Positions 35,853-47,572 of a stretch of 64,000 bases of DNA are shown in pieces. Within the stretch, counting starts at the first letter, position 1; each line of letters starts with the position of its first letter. The notes beneath the pieces were generated by a model. That model was not told where the DNA came from, ran no database searches, and saw only the letters and a program-made list of their open reading frames with translations. The translations under genes were made by a program, and so were the position numbers. The DNA is from Nemopilema nomurai (Eukaryota; Cnidaria; Scyphozoa; Rhizostomeae; Rhizostomatidae): assembly GCA_003864495.1 (NCBI GenBank), contig ML133494.1, positions 83,822-147,821 on the forward strand, given 5' to 3'.

Positions 35853-38800
35853 TTACGATCCAGTGTTTGGCAGTGCACCTCCGCCAACTCCGAAACCAAA
35901 ACCCTTGGGGCCAAAATTCTTTCCGTAGCACCCTGAAATTTAGAATAAAGTAACATTCTAATTGCACCAATTAATATAGATTCATATAGAACAGGCTTGT
36001 TGTAGAATTTAAAGAGCGACAGGTTCGTTTTAGGCCTAGTTATACCAAAAGAATATAAATTTAATCAAATGTTATATTACTTAAATGAGATATAAAAAGC
36101 ACTGGCAACGCAAGTACAACCAATTGAAGATTACAACAAACGATTTAGAAAAGAATGAAGGCCTATTTTGTTCTTTCTTAGAGTCAAGTTAAGTAATATC
36201 GATACAGGATCAGAGTGGGAAGGAAACTTTTAGCTTCAATATGAAAGTTTTCTACCATTTTGCATGAATAATTAAAATGGGGACTCTTGGGGACAAAATC
36301 TGAACGATGAGAAAGGGAAGTGTGGACAATTTCTTGTATGATGGGATCGTAAGACCGGCTAAACCTTTTTCCAACAAAAAACTATAATAAAGTCGGTTGT
36401 TACCATTTAAAACAGTTTGTATATAAATAGAAGTTGCGTATAGCAGGTTGCTAAAGCTTTAACTTTAAGAAAGGACTCCCTTCGTTCTATTCTAAAGGCA
36501 TCTCGTGCAAGACTTCGATCTGTTAAGCGATCAGCAAAACTTGAAAGGCACTGACTTTACACCAGCTGACCTCTTCTACGAAAACATATATAATAGGTGC
36601 GATAGCCATGACTTGACTCCACGTTTAAGCATCTTGAAGGTTTCGAGGTTAAAAGGTCGTGTTAAAGGTCATCACTGTCTAAGCACGTGCAAAGGCCAAA
36701 GGTCATCGCTGGTCACATTTTCTGATACAAATGCACCAAATTAGCTGTTAACACAGTAGGAGTCTGCTTAAACCCTTTGAAAAGATGTATGTAATACCTT
36801 TGCAAAAGATCTCTCCATCCCTGTCCGTGCAAGTTGTCGAATCAAGGCGCTTGTTGCAGTCTTTGCATGTGAAGCACATCTTGTGCCAAGCCTTAGGTGA
36901 CAAAATTAACAGTGTCAAATGATTAATACTGGCTTTCGAAATAACAGGCAGAAGGTGAACGCTCATGCATATATGTGATCAAGTACTTTGTGGTACAAAA
37001 CCTCACAATAGCTAAAAAAAGCGGAATTAACTTTTGCATACTTAAAGTACTTTTTCATTCAAACTCTAAGGAGGTAGTTGTAGGGAAAAGTATATGTTGA
37101 TAGCTATTTGCGCATTCCAAAATTGAAAATCTTACTTATTGATATGCTGCGTCTAGTATTGGAATGTCTAATGCTTTTCGAATGTTCAATATTCTTTGCT
37201 ATATAGAAAGCCCATTTGAAACATGGTCATATAGCTAACAAGATCATCAGAGTACAAATTAACCGCAATAGTATTGATAACTGTAATTATTTTTGGTGGG
37301 ATAATAGTTTCGATAAAATTCAGAATACTAGCTTACTTGACTATATTAAAAACCATAGACATAATCATAATTATTATGACAGTGTCACTTAATTATTATC
37401 ATTATTGTAATAATTGATAGCAGATCATCAATAATGTCACTATTTTCATCAACGTAATAATAATAATCATAACTTGGTTGATGGGCATCAAGGAATCAGT
37501 GACATTGGTTGGCCTACGCCTAAGCTTTGGACAGTAACTTAAAACACAGACGAATGATGAAAACCACACACGGAATAAGGATACATAGATAAGAACTATT
37601 ACTAGAAGGTTGAATACAGGCTAACAAGTTGACAAAGGCAACTTTTGGGATTGAAATGTCACTTGAGTCGATTATATCCCCAGACTTTAACTAAACCTTC
37701 TTCAAGCAAATCTGAAAGAACGGAATGTCCTTAGGAACAAAAGAGCCGATGAGCCTTTCTTTAGCCCAGCCCATGTCTCGAACAGAGGGATAAACTCCAA
37801 GATCTTTTTAGCATCAAATAAAATAGGACTAACAGATCCTCTCAGTGTGTTTTGGTGGAGGTTTACTGAAGGAGATTAGCCTTGATAATAACAAATAGTA
37901 TTGGGATTGACTTTTTTGCTTCGGGTTGAAATCCTTGGCATAGTCTGGTTTCTTGTAGATTTAAAAAACGGCAAAGAGAATGTTATTTCACATATCCTTT
38001 TCCAATATGGAATAATAGCATTCGTTGGGACAGACAATAATCAGACGTTGCTTAGGAAACGTGGCCTGTTCCTTTTGCACTAGCAGAAGACTATTTGAAG
38101 GTCGATGAATGAGACCCTCTTCAACTCTCCAATGGTCATTTTCAAAGTGAAAAGCAGGAATCTAATTTCAGATATATTTTTGTAGTTTCAGATTTTTTGA
38201 CTTTGGATTGCTTCATGCTCTGGATTGTTCGAATTGTTAGAATGTCATATTGGTAGGCTTCAAGCTTTGTCAAACAGTGTAAAACCAATCTATTACTGCC
38301 TTTTATAGCAGATCGCCCCTCCCCTCAACCCCCTCTCCCATCACCTTCTTGTGCCCACAATCTCTGTGAACGCCTTCTTAAGTAGAGTAAACAGTTACAA
38401 ATACCTCTACCTCGTTGTAATCCAATATATACCTCTTTTGCTCCTACGACTTTCAAATCACTCCCCCCCCCTCCTCAAATCCCCTTTTTGTGCCCATAAT
38501 CTCTGTAAATGTCTTCTTAATTAGAATAAACTGTCACTACAAACCAATTACAGTAATCGTATATATATTTATATTCCTCTCCTGCTTCTACGACTTTTAA
38601 ATCGCCCCCCCCCCTCCAATTACTTTCTTGTGCCCATACGCTCTGTGATTGCAGGTAATCCTATACATACCTCTCCTGCTCCTACGACCTTTTCTGCTTC
38701 ATAAACAGTTTTGCCGCATCTGGGACACTTTGGTCCACCTCCAATCGATGAACCACCAGAGCCTGGGTTCGATGGTACATTGCTTTTGGCCCACTTCTGG

Positions 38801-39615
38801 CCCGTGGCATCCTTGCCTGCGTCCATGCTCAAAGTGCCAGCTCCTCCGCCGTAACCATAGCCTTTGGGTCCAAAGCTTTTGCCATAGCAGGAGGCGCAGT
38901 AAATCTCCTCTGCGAGGGAAAGAATCAATCAGAGGCTATTCAAATAGATTATCAAATAGAAACCTTCAAACAAATCTACCAAACAGAGGCCAAAAATTAA
39001 GATTCAGAAATTGGCCAACCAGCAAAGGTTATAAAGATGTTGAGCAATTCCATGAAAACTTGCAGAAACAGTTGATTTTCTGGCCGATATTTCGCTAAAT
39101 GATCAGTCTATAGTGACTATTGAGATCTTTTTAGAGCTGCTCTATTCCTCAATAGAAGTTTATCTTCTTCCTTCGAAAGAGTTTTCAAATCAGCCATAGA
39201 CTTCAATTAAACAAATTGTTAAATGAAGAAAGGGAGACAACCAGTTGTGAACTTTGAATATAGCATGTTTGCAAAAGAAAAGGACGTTGCACGTGAAGCA
39301 TAGAAAACGAAGTTTATGGCACGAACCATGTCCTGTGGATGAAACGAAATAAGCGAAGGAATCGTCTAATCACAACTGGACGAAGAAAATGTTTGGTTCT
39401 GCTCTAGAGCCCAGGCTATATCAAAGCCAAGACTCCAGTACGCGAGGCAAACGTGTTGACTTACGGGATTCTTTCCTTTCACGAACAGTGTTACTGTCCA
39501 AACTCTTGTTGCAATCCTTGCAGGTGAAACAATGGCGATGCCACTTTGCACCAGCACCAATCCTCTCTTCCGCCTGGTACACAGACTTTCCACAGCGCTG
39601 ACACTTCGACGCCAT
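35853..39615 (-). CDS. Cysteine and glycine-rich (two-LIM) protein, copy 1
   Basis: A 187-aa CSRP-type adaptor, complete. Minus-strand exons: 39615-39465, 38909-38671, 36891-36798, 35932-35853 (TAA at 35855-35853); phases 1, 0, 1, the same as copy 2. LIM1 ligands: C5, C8, H26, C29, C32, C35, C55, C58. LIM2: C112, C115, H133, C136, C139, C142, C160, C163. Signatures GKSFGPKGYGYGGGAG (LIM1) and [17 protein letters not shown] (LIM2) follow the zinc fingers. The start is MASKCQRCGKSVY, directly after acceptor TTTTTGCAG, so a 5' non-coding exon exists upstream. At the exon 2/3 joint the usual Lys before the W-H of LIM2 is Glu (GAGEAWHKMC). The intron after exon 2 holds decayed copies of that exon's own 3' edge. 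Confidence 0.93.
36980..37056. mobile_element. Hairpin MITE family member, diverged
   Basis: AAGTACTTTGTGGTACAAAA, then AGCGGAATTAACTTTTGCATAC and CTTAAAGTACTTTTTC, matches the family at 39711-39842 in reversed orientation. It lies in intron 2 of CSRP copy 1. Confidence 0.6.
38312..38690. repeat. Three tandem units overlapping the exon 2 donor of CSRP copy 1
   Basis: Units of about 144 bp start at 38312, 38457 and 38601. Each starts ATCGCCCC/ATCACTCCCC, has TTGTGCCCA(C/T)AATCTCTGT, and ends at GCTCCTACGAC or a variant. The third unit runs into the coding exon, where GCTCCTACGAC encodes VVGA on the minus strand. The other two are intronic remnants of that exon edge; unit two has lost the donor GT and unit one still reads GAGGTATAT. 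Confidence 0.75.
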
Positions 39616-39710
39616 CTGCAAAAAGCGATACGTATTTAGGCCAAAGTTTCAAAGCACAGGAACAATCACCATTTCGATTCACAGAACCTAAAATTACACT
39701 GTGCTTTATA

Positions 39711-39842
39711 ATTGCTAGAAAAAGCGGAACTATTTTTCGCATACTTAAAAGTACTTTTTTCGTCCGACACTCCTCAGAGTATGCAAACGTCGGAAAAAGT
39801 ACTTTTAAGTATGCGAAAAATAGTTCCGCTTTTTCTAGCAAT
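39711..39842. mobile_element. Hairpin (foldback) MITE
   Basis: The left arm ATTGCTAGAAAAAGCGGAAC, running on to AAAAGTACTTTTTTCGTCCGAC, is almost the exact reverse complement of the right arm ending GTTCCGCTTTTTCTAGCAAT. Arms are about 54 bp with a central loop of about 20 bp. Related pieces occur at 28697, 36980 and 63613. It has no coding capacity and lies about 100 bp upstream of the CSRP copy 1 start codon. Confidence 0.85.
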
Positions 39843-42800
39843 TGTGAAGTTTTGTACCACAATGCACTTGTTCACTGTGCTTTATATTTGATGATTACTT
39901 TCTCCACCAGCGAGGCATTTACCCATAGGCCTACCGGGCAAAGACTCAGCAACCCCTTTTTACTTTAGAGGCTCTGAGCAAAATTTCAAAAAATCATTTA
40001 TAAAGTGCTGATGATCCATTGAGTAGTAAGACACTGAATGTTTTGATAAGTTTAAAGGGGATTCAATATTTGGGCCTAGGTCCAGGGCAGTCGTAAATGT
40101 GACTCTGATAGCCACAACAACAACAATTCGATCGAAATACATGAATTTGATTTTGCTATACCAACTGGAAAGTGCTTTGAAAATGGAATGGAAACTGGAA
40201 TGGGTCTTTGAGATGGAAGATCACGAGTATTGAGAAATTTGGCGTTGCTTCTATTTAGCAATGGTGCTGTTGCCTTATTAAACACATGGTTTGATTCAAT
40301 GAGGGAGAGAGTTCCAAACACAATAATGGAAGCGATATTATTAGTTGTCTTACGAGGAGTGTGTCAAATTCAGCTAATAGCTCAATGTCATCAAAAGCCT
40401 CTAGGGAGGAGATGTATCGTTCATCATTCTCTTGAGAACGCAAAAGGTATCTCAGCATTGCCAACCATAACGCATGTTAGGGCTTGGTAGATGCTTACTT
40501 CACCACTGTGGATACATAGAGCTCCTTAAAAGGTCATAGGGGCTTTCTCAACGAGGTGGTGTCGTCGCATACAAAAGACTCAAATCTTATGACAAAACGG
40601 GGATTAACTGTGACCGCTTAAAAAATTACCCCTTAGAATAGGACTCGTGCTTTGAACAATGTTGTTAATTCTGTTTAAAAATTAGTTTGCTCTTCTAAAT
40701 TGAATAACGTGTCGTATTTATTTACTAAAAGGATTAGCATTATCTTTTAATCCATTCTTATGTTCCATTCCGGGGTCTAGCCCCTGCTGTTAAAAACAGT
40801 TATGCGTAGAATCCTGTTTGAAGATATCTGAAAACAGTGGATGACAGAGACTAGAAAAGCTTTGGTTAAAAGCATTTTCAAATCAAGCGGGGATTAAAAC
40901 GACATTGCGACTGCATTATCCCTTGCTACCATGTTGGGCCTCCATTGAACAACAACGACCATTACCATCGCGCAGCGGCACTGGCTGAGACTCCTACGCA
41001 GCACAGTGATCAACTGAGAATATACAATACAAGGTTATGGTAGCGCTCTGCAAGATCTTTGATATGACTAGTGTTTTCAATGATGGCAAGAACGTGTTGA
41101 GAAGGCATGATATTGAACCGGTGATGCATGATACCGCAGTTACAATACAATTAGTAACTTCTCGCCTGGTTACCGCAAACAATACTTTAATCATTTATTC
41201 GAACTTAAATGACTTTCCAAGCCTCACTAGGAAATCTTTGGATGTTTCTCAAAAACTTTCCTACATCTATTGCTCCTTTGCATTTATCGAGAATTGATTG
41301 GGACATAATGAAATCCTAAACAAGATCATAATGATTTCTATAATCGAATTACCAGATTGAGCTTGGATATATAGCTGATGTTTAGTGCTAAGAAAAAAGG
41401 AGGGTTATGGTTATCGAGAAGATTGAACAAAGACAGAAGGATTTCTAACCACTCTCATACCCCACCCACTTTTGATTAGAAGTCGAAAAAGGATCAATTA
41501 CGCATACCATCTGCTTTATGTCAGGCCTATTCTCCAAACTCAGCATGAAACAGGATCAAAGCTGGGTTACTCCCTTCAATGCAGTAAACCTACGTTCGTT
41601 GCAATTGGTTGATGGCCATGCCAATCTTGTTCAGTTTCCCTGAGTTCTTTTCCCAAATCAAATTATTGATCCAGCAGATTTGAACAACATAAAACAGATC
41701 GCTTGGGCGGAGCGACAAACGTTCAACGCTGTTTTACCAATGAGAAAACGTGTAAACAACAACATTTGCAAAACCACCCCATGTTGGTCTAATGTACTTC
41801 AGGTCTGTGGGATAGATTAGTGGCTTTAATTTGAAAAATCCACTTTTATTTGGGCAAAGTTTGACTCAGAAGAGTGATGTTCGTGTGTTATTAAGGCGAC
41901 GTTGGTGTCGACAGCTGTTCTAGCATAGGCTTGTCAAATTTACCTTTATGGCCAAGGGGCTTGTACTGATGAAAAGGGGGTACCCGCTTCCACTACAAGT
42001 AAGCTAGAATTTAATACTTCTATAATTACTTAAATAAAGTATATTACTTAAAAAGCGAAATAAATGAATTTGATTTATTGCTGGCTTTGCCTACAGGATT
42101 TGCCTATGTCACACCTGTTGTTAGAATGGAGGGATAAATAAGAAAAATCTGCAAAGAAAGTTTGGTGCATGATAGTTGAATGCAGTGTTTATGATTAAAA
42201 TGATGTTAAAAATGAATGTACCTTTGAAAGCGGCCTTTAGACTGTGGACTGCCAATTCAAACTACACCCAATCTTGCGAACAAGCCAACTGAACGATCAA
42301 AGCTCTTTCTACCTGGGACTCTCACACCCACTGGTCTGCATTGTCTTCGATGGGCAGAACTTGCTTGTCTTCCATAACAGGAGAGTTCCAAACACAATCA
42401 AACAATGGGAATGATTCGAAAGACAAAGAGGAATTCCAGCTCTGCTTAACAGCAAATACACCCGTAGATTCTCCGTTCTGGAAACTAATCCGAAAGGAGG
42501 TCGAATTGGTTGGGCATTGACAAATTGCGTAGGCCAATTGCTCAAATACAATTGCAACATTACAAGCTCTTATCTTTTGAGACAATAATTTACGCCGTTT
42601 AAACGAGCTTTCCTTTTTTGTGGAATCTAAATTATTAAATAATTCAAGCAAATTTTTTGAGATCTACACACTTTTTTACAAGATTACCTCATTTTTTCTG
42701 GGCCTCAATATTGTTGAAAGTTTTGGATTTTGAGCCCAAAATTATTTTTAAATTTTTCCTGCCCAACACAAGGCGTGTGTGAATTTGCCTTAAGATCATA

Positions 42801-43474
42801 GAAAAATATCAACCCTTTTTTGATGCATTGCTTCACCGTAAATTTCAACAAAATGTATATAGCGTTAAAGTGACAAAAGTTGTTTTGCTTTAAAACAAAA
42901 CTTAGATTAAGGCGAAATGTTAGTCTTGATGAAGACTGAGCCTGGCATTATTCTTAAATTATTCTTGAATTTTAGCAAATTTGAGCTTCATTATTCTACT
43001 TTATAGTTTATTCCTATAAAAAGTGTGTATACTACAATACATAAGGTGTGGATATTTCCCACACTTGCAACTCTGCCGACACCTTCAGCTGTATGGCATA
43101 TTGGCCTGGACTACGGGATGAGACCAGTTACCGAGTATCATGAAGTCATCTAACTCAAGGCTCGAGCTTGTTTCAATCGTACAATTAAAGATGGCGCACA
43201 TGCTGATCTCACGTTTACTGATCGGAAATCATTGGAACATTTTCAATAAAATGTGCAAATTTAGGTAGAAGAATTGCATCTTCTATCTATACTGTAGAAT
43301 AAATTTGTTCTCAACTTTCCATAGTGAAAAGATATTTTCACGAAGAACAAATTTCATGAAATGTTATACAAAATCTCTAGAAGGCAGGGCATCGATATTC
43401 GCATCGATCTGAAATAAAGACAGGCTACTCAATTGTAACATATACAGAAAAGTGCTATAAAAACTTGCCCCCAG

Positions 43475-43560
43475 CCTTTCTTTAGCGAAGGGCTCGAATC
43501 TCGAGTGGCAAAGAGCATGCGCTAAATCACGTGGCCTCGCCGCTAAGCCAGACCCAGATC
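43475..43560 (-). mobile_element. Possible tRNA-derived repeat
   Basis: On the minus strand there is an A-box-like TAGCGGCGAGG and, about 45 bases later, a B-box-like GATTCGAGCCC preceded by CACTCGA. Arms are poorly paired and no functional tRNA can be folded by eye. A decayed SINE head is the likeliest reading. Confidence 0.35.
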
Positions 43561-44317
43561 TCTTCAGCAGACGCAACTCCTGTTGCCATGTTTCTACGAT
43601 TTTCAACTTGTCAATTTAGAAACAGATATTAAATTGCTGGATTTGCCATGTTTCATCATTCAGTTAAATTCTGATTCTTAAAACAGATGACTATGTATAA
43701 TCAACATAAAACAATAAACAACATTTAGGAAATTGCACTCATTTAAAAATTGCGTTATAACGTTGTAAATTCTCACTATACTTTAACAGTTAAATGTCAT
43801 AATGTGCTGTGTCTCTAAGCAAGGGGTGGTCAAAGGTCATTCTCTAATAATTGGGTCATAATGCTGGTAATTTGCAATGAGCAAACGACGAATTCAACAT
43901 ACGTATAATAAAAGTGGCATAAACTTTGTCATCACGACTTTATAGTTTATATTCACTTCTTAATAGCTCCTTCGCGCTTCCTTTAAATGTTGGGAAACAC
44001 CCAAGCACCAAAACATCAGATTTTAAAGTTCTTCTTAAAAATCTGATTAAAGCACTTTGTAGCTACAGAGTTTCATGCCATTTTACGTTGATTAAATAAC
44101 TCAGCTGTAGTCTCTTTTTGCTACAAATATAAACAACAAACATTTAGGCCAACTTTAGTCCCTGAGCACAGTTCACGAAAACATAGAGAATTCGTTTGTC
44201 TCCAAGGCAACAAATCGCGCCAACCTGCGCAGTATGAATACGTTTGAAAGACTTAACGATCGTTTAACTGGCTCTCTAGCCGACACAAGTTCGTTTCGTG
44301 GCCAAAGGTTACTAGAC

Positions 44318-44893
44318 TCAGTTACAAAGGAGACCGCCAGAAGACAAACTCCTCGCAAGTGCTCGTTTTCGAAGGTCCCGGATGATGTTTTCTCTGTCCC
44401 TTTTCGAGACCTCTGCGATGGCGCCACGTCTTCCGCGCCTGCACTGCGGTACCTCGTCGTCAAGGAAACCTGTCTCCGTCTTCTCAATGAGACTGCATTT
44501 TCCGGTAGTATCTTCCTCTTCGTTAAAGTGGGTGGCAACATCTGTAAAACAGTCCTTAGATACAATGTTGTTACTGGGTGGTCGGCTATGAACGTCTTTG
44601 TTTAACGACAATAAAGTCTGGTAGGAAACATTCTCGTAGCCTGAAATTTTTCGTGGCTTTGCATCGTGAAAACTGTTCTGTCGTAAAACTAATCTACCGT
44701 TCTGCTCAACAATAGTATCCTGTTCAATATGGATAGTCTTCAGGTCCATGCTTCTCGCATCACGTGTTTTCTGTTTCTTCATCGCGCGCGAAGTCATTTT
44801 GCAGTAGATAGCCTTTAGAAATCCACTCGATGCTTTCGAATTCCTGTGACCTTCGAACTTTTTTGAATTCGACGAATTTAATATAATATCCAT
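44318..44893 (-). CDS. Intronless hypothetical protein, 191 aa
   Basis: The longest single-exon open frame outside repeats. It starts at ATG 44893-44891 (MDIILNSSNSKKFEGHRNSK) and stops at 44318. An upstream TTG in frame is not needed. A TATA-like box lies about 50 bp upstream. The protein is polar, with no signal peptide or membrane segment. It is basic in residues about 20-50 (KMTSRAMKKQKTRDAR), acidic in the middle (HFNEEEDTTGK) and strongly basic-amphipathic at the end (RRGRRGAIAEVSKRDRENII, then RDLRKRALARSLSSGG). The C-terminus looks like a charged helix, perhaps for nucleic acid or protein binding. No family is recognised. It could be a lineage-specific gene; an old retrocopy is less likely because no tail or parent is seen. 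Confidence 0.5.
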   Translation of the reverse strand: MDIILNSSNSKKFEGHRNSKASSGFLKAIYCKMTSRAMKKQKTRDARSMDLKTIHIEQDTIVEQNGRLVLRQNSFHDAKPRKISGYENVSYQTLLSLNKDVHSRPPSNNIVSKDCFTDVATHFNEEEDTTGKCSLIEKTETGFLDDEVPQCRRGRRGAIAEVSKRDRENIIRDLRKRALARSLSSGGLLCN

Positions 44894-44938
44894 TTCCGCG
44901 AAAATCAAACCAAAAAATCAAACTGTAACTCGAAAATC

Positions 44939-44952
44939 TTTATAAATAAAGA
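44939..44952 (-). promoter_or_regulatory. TATA-like box
   Basis: TTTATTTATAAA on the minus strand, about 48-57 bases before the ATG of the 191-aa open frame. This spacing would give a short 5' UTR of about 20-25 bases. It is consistent with a core promoter, but AT-rich surroundings make chance possible. Confidence 0.35.
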
Positions 44953-47572
44953 TGACCTTTGTGCTTGAAGTTTGGTGTCACTTTCTACCCAAAAGAACTT
45001 TGTACTTTGACTTTTGACCTGCCTTTATGCGAAAGCGCGCTTGCTAGAAATCAACCGTTTGGTGGATTTGATCATTGAAAATGTCACCTCGATTAAAAAA
45101 CGGCATTTTATACTTATATTCGCCGTAGACTGACGCCGAAGCAGACACAAGTAGAGAGTTGAAAAGTCATTTATCATGAATAATGATCATTTTGTAGATT
45201 GAGAGATACCTGGGTGTTCTGAGCAGGGGGGTCGGCAGGAAAAGTTTCTACCATTTTCTCTCGAAAGCCGTGAGACTTGACCACTCGGCAGGCACTTAGC
45301 TATATCTCGATATTAAAATAAATCTAAATTAGTTAATTCTGTTAGCTAAAATTAACAATACAACGGAAAGACGTTGCTTTTCTAACTTGAACACATATGA
45401 GTTACAAAAATACTTTGTATTCATCTGTTTAAAGCAAAGAGTAAGTCTCGCATTCAAAATGAGAAAAAATATTCTAAATCTGGGTTCTATCGAGCATTTC
45501 TTCGCAAAGTAGAGTGCAAACAGTGTACCGACAATATACATTTTTCTCCATGGAACGTAACCGTTTATATACTCTAAGTTACAATAACATAAATGTTGAA
45601 GAAATTTTGCTCTGTGAAAAAGTTTCTTATTGATTATGAGGAATACATAAACTAGTGTGACTTTCCCTATTTCTAAGTAACCATTCTCTGAGCTTTAAAA
45701 ACTTTCAATCTGCTGCCTTCTTGAGAGACCCTAACTTCTAATCTTATATATCATAGATATTAAAAAGTACCATCATCCATATCTGCTACAGTTCAACTTT
45801 AATGTTTAATGACGTCATCCTTCATCTTTCTCACTCGCAACCAGCACCCGTTTAGCAACATCGGCTCGATAAGGCGGCGACTAGAAAACCCAAGGCCGTG
45901 GTCATAAAATGCAATTTCAATTTCCGGCAAGGAGGCAATTTCAATGCTCCGCTAATGGATGCGGTTGAAATTACCACAGAAGGTAATAGAGAGGTAGCGT
46001 GCACTCTCAAGGAATCCGGAGATGAAAGAAGACCATACCATGCTTTATGCAGTATTATCCCTTGCTTACGTCAATGGAAGTAATATTTCAATGATAACAC
46101 GAGCGAACCACGATGTCTTGATAGAAATTAATGTAAATAGCCCCTTATGCGATCAATAACTCAACCAAATCACAACAATTCTTTGCGAAAACGTGCTCTT
46201 TTTCTCATCACGGAAAACGTTAGAAAAATATTTGTACTGCTAGAAGAGGGTAATAAAAATATCTTATTCCTCTATCTTTTTGATTGCACAAATAAAGTGG
46301 CTTAGAAAACCTTTACAGAATAGAAATGTTGTGACGATGAAAGTTTTTAATGATTTAACAAAAGAACATATGAAGGACGAACTAGGGCGAACTCAGTGAA
46401 CAAAGGAATAAGGCAAAGTGCGATGTATCAAGTGTCACAAAAATTATTCCGCATTCTCTGAGAATTGATCTCTTTAAGCAAGGTCGATAACACAGGATCA
46501 TGTTTGGTAGATATAATGCAGATAACAAGTAGAAAGTCTTGGGTCCCAGATTTCACAAATGCTTGAATCAAAACGTTTCAACGTTGTGGCCACCTTTCTT
46601 TGGAGAACACTGTACCTCAAGTGACCACTGATGTTGTTAGCAATATAAGGCATGATGCTTCAAGCTTATCTTTGAATTGAGAATTACTTTTGCCGTAATA
46701 ATACCAATCTTGAATAACAGTGATGGACACGAAAAATAGTATATTTTGGTTAATCAATTATCTAAAATTTGATTCAGAGATGAAAATTACCAAAAGACAC
46801 TTTCATGCATATTTTTCTAGCCTAATAGATACTAAAATATATGAATTTTATTAAAAATGGTAGTACTTTGCATTTTCTTCTGCAAACAGTTCATATACAT
46901 ACAGTTGCTGGCATTCTGTCTGTCAGTACCAAGAATGTAACCTGGAAGTACAAAATGGCACAAATGGTGATTTGTCACTATTTGAATTTAAGACTCCGAG
47001 TTCTAGACTCTAAATTCAAGACTTGCAAAAAAATTAAGAAAAATTCCCATTCGAGACTCTAAATTCAAGACTTGCAGAAAAATTAAGAAAATTTCCCATT
47101 CCAGACTCTAAATTGAAGACTTGCAAAAAAATTAAGAAAAATTCCCATTCCAGACTCTAAATTCAAGACTTGCAGAAAAATTAAGAAAAATTACTGAATA
47201 TATGAAAGATTACATTATTGTAGCTAATCAAACTTGTCTGTCACAAAACACTCAATGAGCTTAATGGCTAACAAACATTGACATATAAACACACATGAAA
47301 TTCAAGTAATAAGTTGGCTAAACTTAGATAAATGAAGATTCTACTTCCTGAGAAAGAAGCTTAAGAGGATACAGTGAATCAATGTAAACTGGAAAAGACA
47401 ATAACACTTCTTCTTATAGATTTTTGCTAAGAAAAACAAAACTACCTAGCAGGCAAAAGTCTATGTGTTTTGATGTTAAAAAATGACAGATTAAGAGAGA
47501 GGGGTCTCAGAACACACTTTACAACAAGAGAATGATGAAAAATAGGTGAGCTACTATACCTCAGACCTTCAA
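44953..47572. other. Non-coding region, including myotrophin 3' flank
   Basis: No gene seen. TTTATT (AATAAA on the minus strand) at about 46846 is a possible poly(A) signal for myotrophin, which would give a 3' UTR of about 0.7 kb. The 49-bp tandem repeat at 47005 would then fall inside that 3' UTR. Confidence 0.45.
47005..47195. repeat. 49-bp tandem repeat, four units
   Basis: Units start with AGACTCTAAATTCAAGACTT at 47005, 47054, 47103 and 47152. They differ at a few bases only; the last is cut short. It lies downstream of the myotrophin stop codon. Confidence 0.95.

Larger units (their letters stand above)
39616..44317. other. Mostly non-coding region upstream of CSRP copy 1
   Basis: About 4.7 kb without a gene I can defend. 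It should contain the 5' exon and promoter of CSRP copy 1. The hairpin MITE (39711) and a tRNA-like sequence (43475) are listed separately. Two short stretches, near 40305 and 42385, share GAGAGTTCCAAACACAATMAA, hinting at a dispersed repeat. Open frames at 41037-41297 and 42651-42322 lack splice or family support. Confidence 0.5.

Noticed and set aside
27070..39615. A single large multi-LIM gene spanning all LIM exons
   Set aside because: The exon at 35932-35853 has a stop codon after the LIM2 glycine-rich tail, and a new ATG exon follows at 29909; two complete two-LIM genes fit better.
42322..42651. Minus-strand 109-codon open frame
   Set aside because: No splice or domain support, and part of it shares a word with 40305, suggesting a dispersed repeat.
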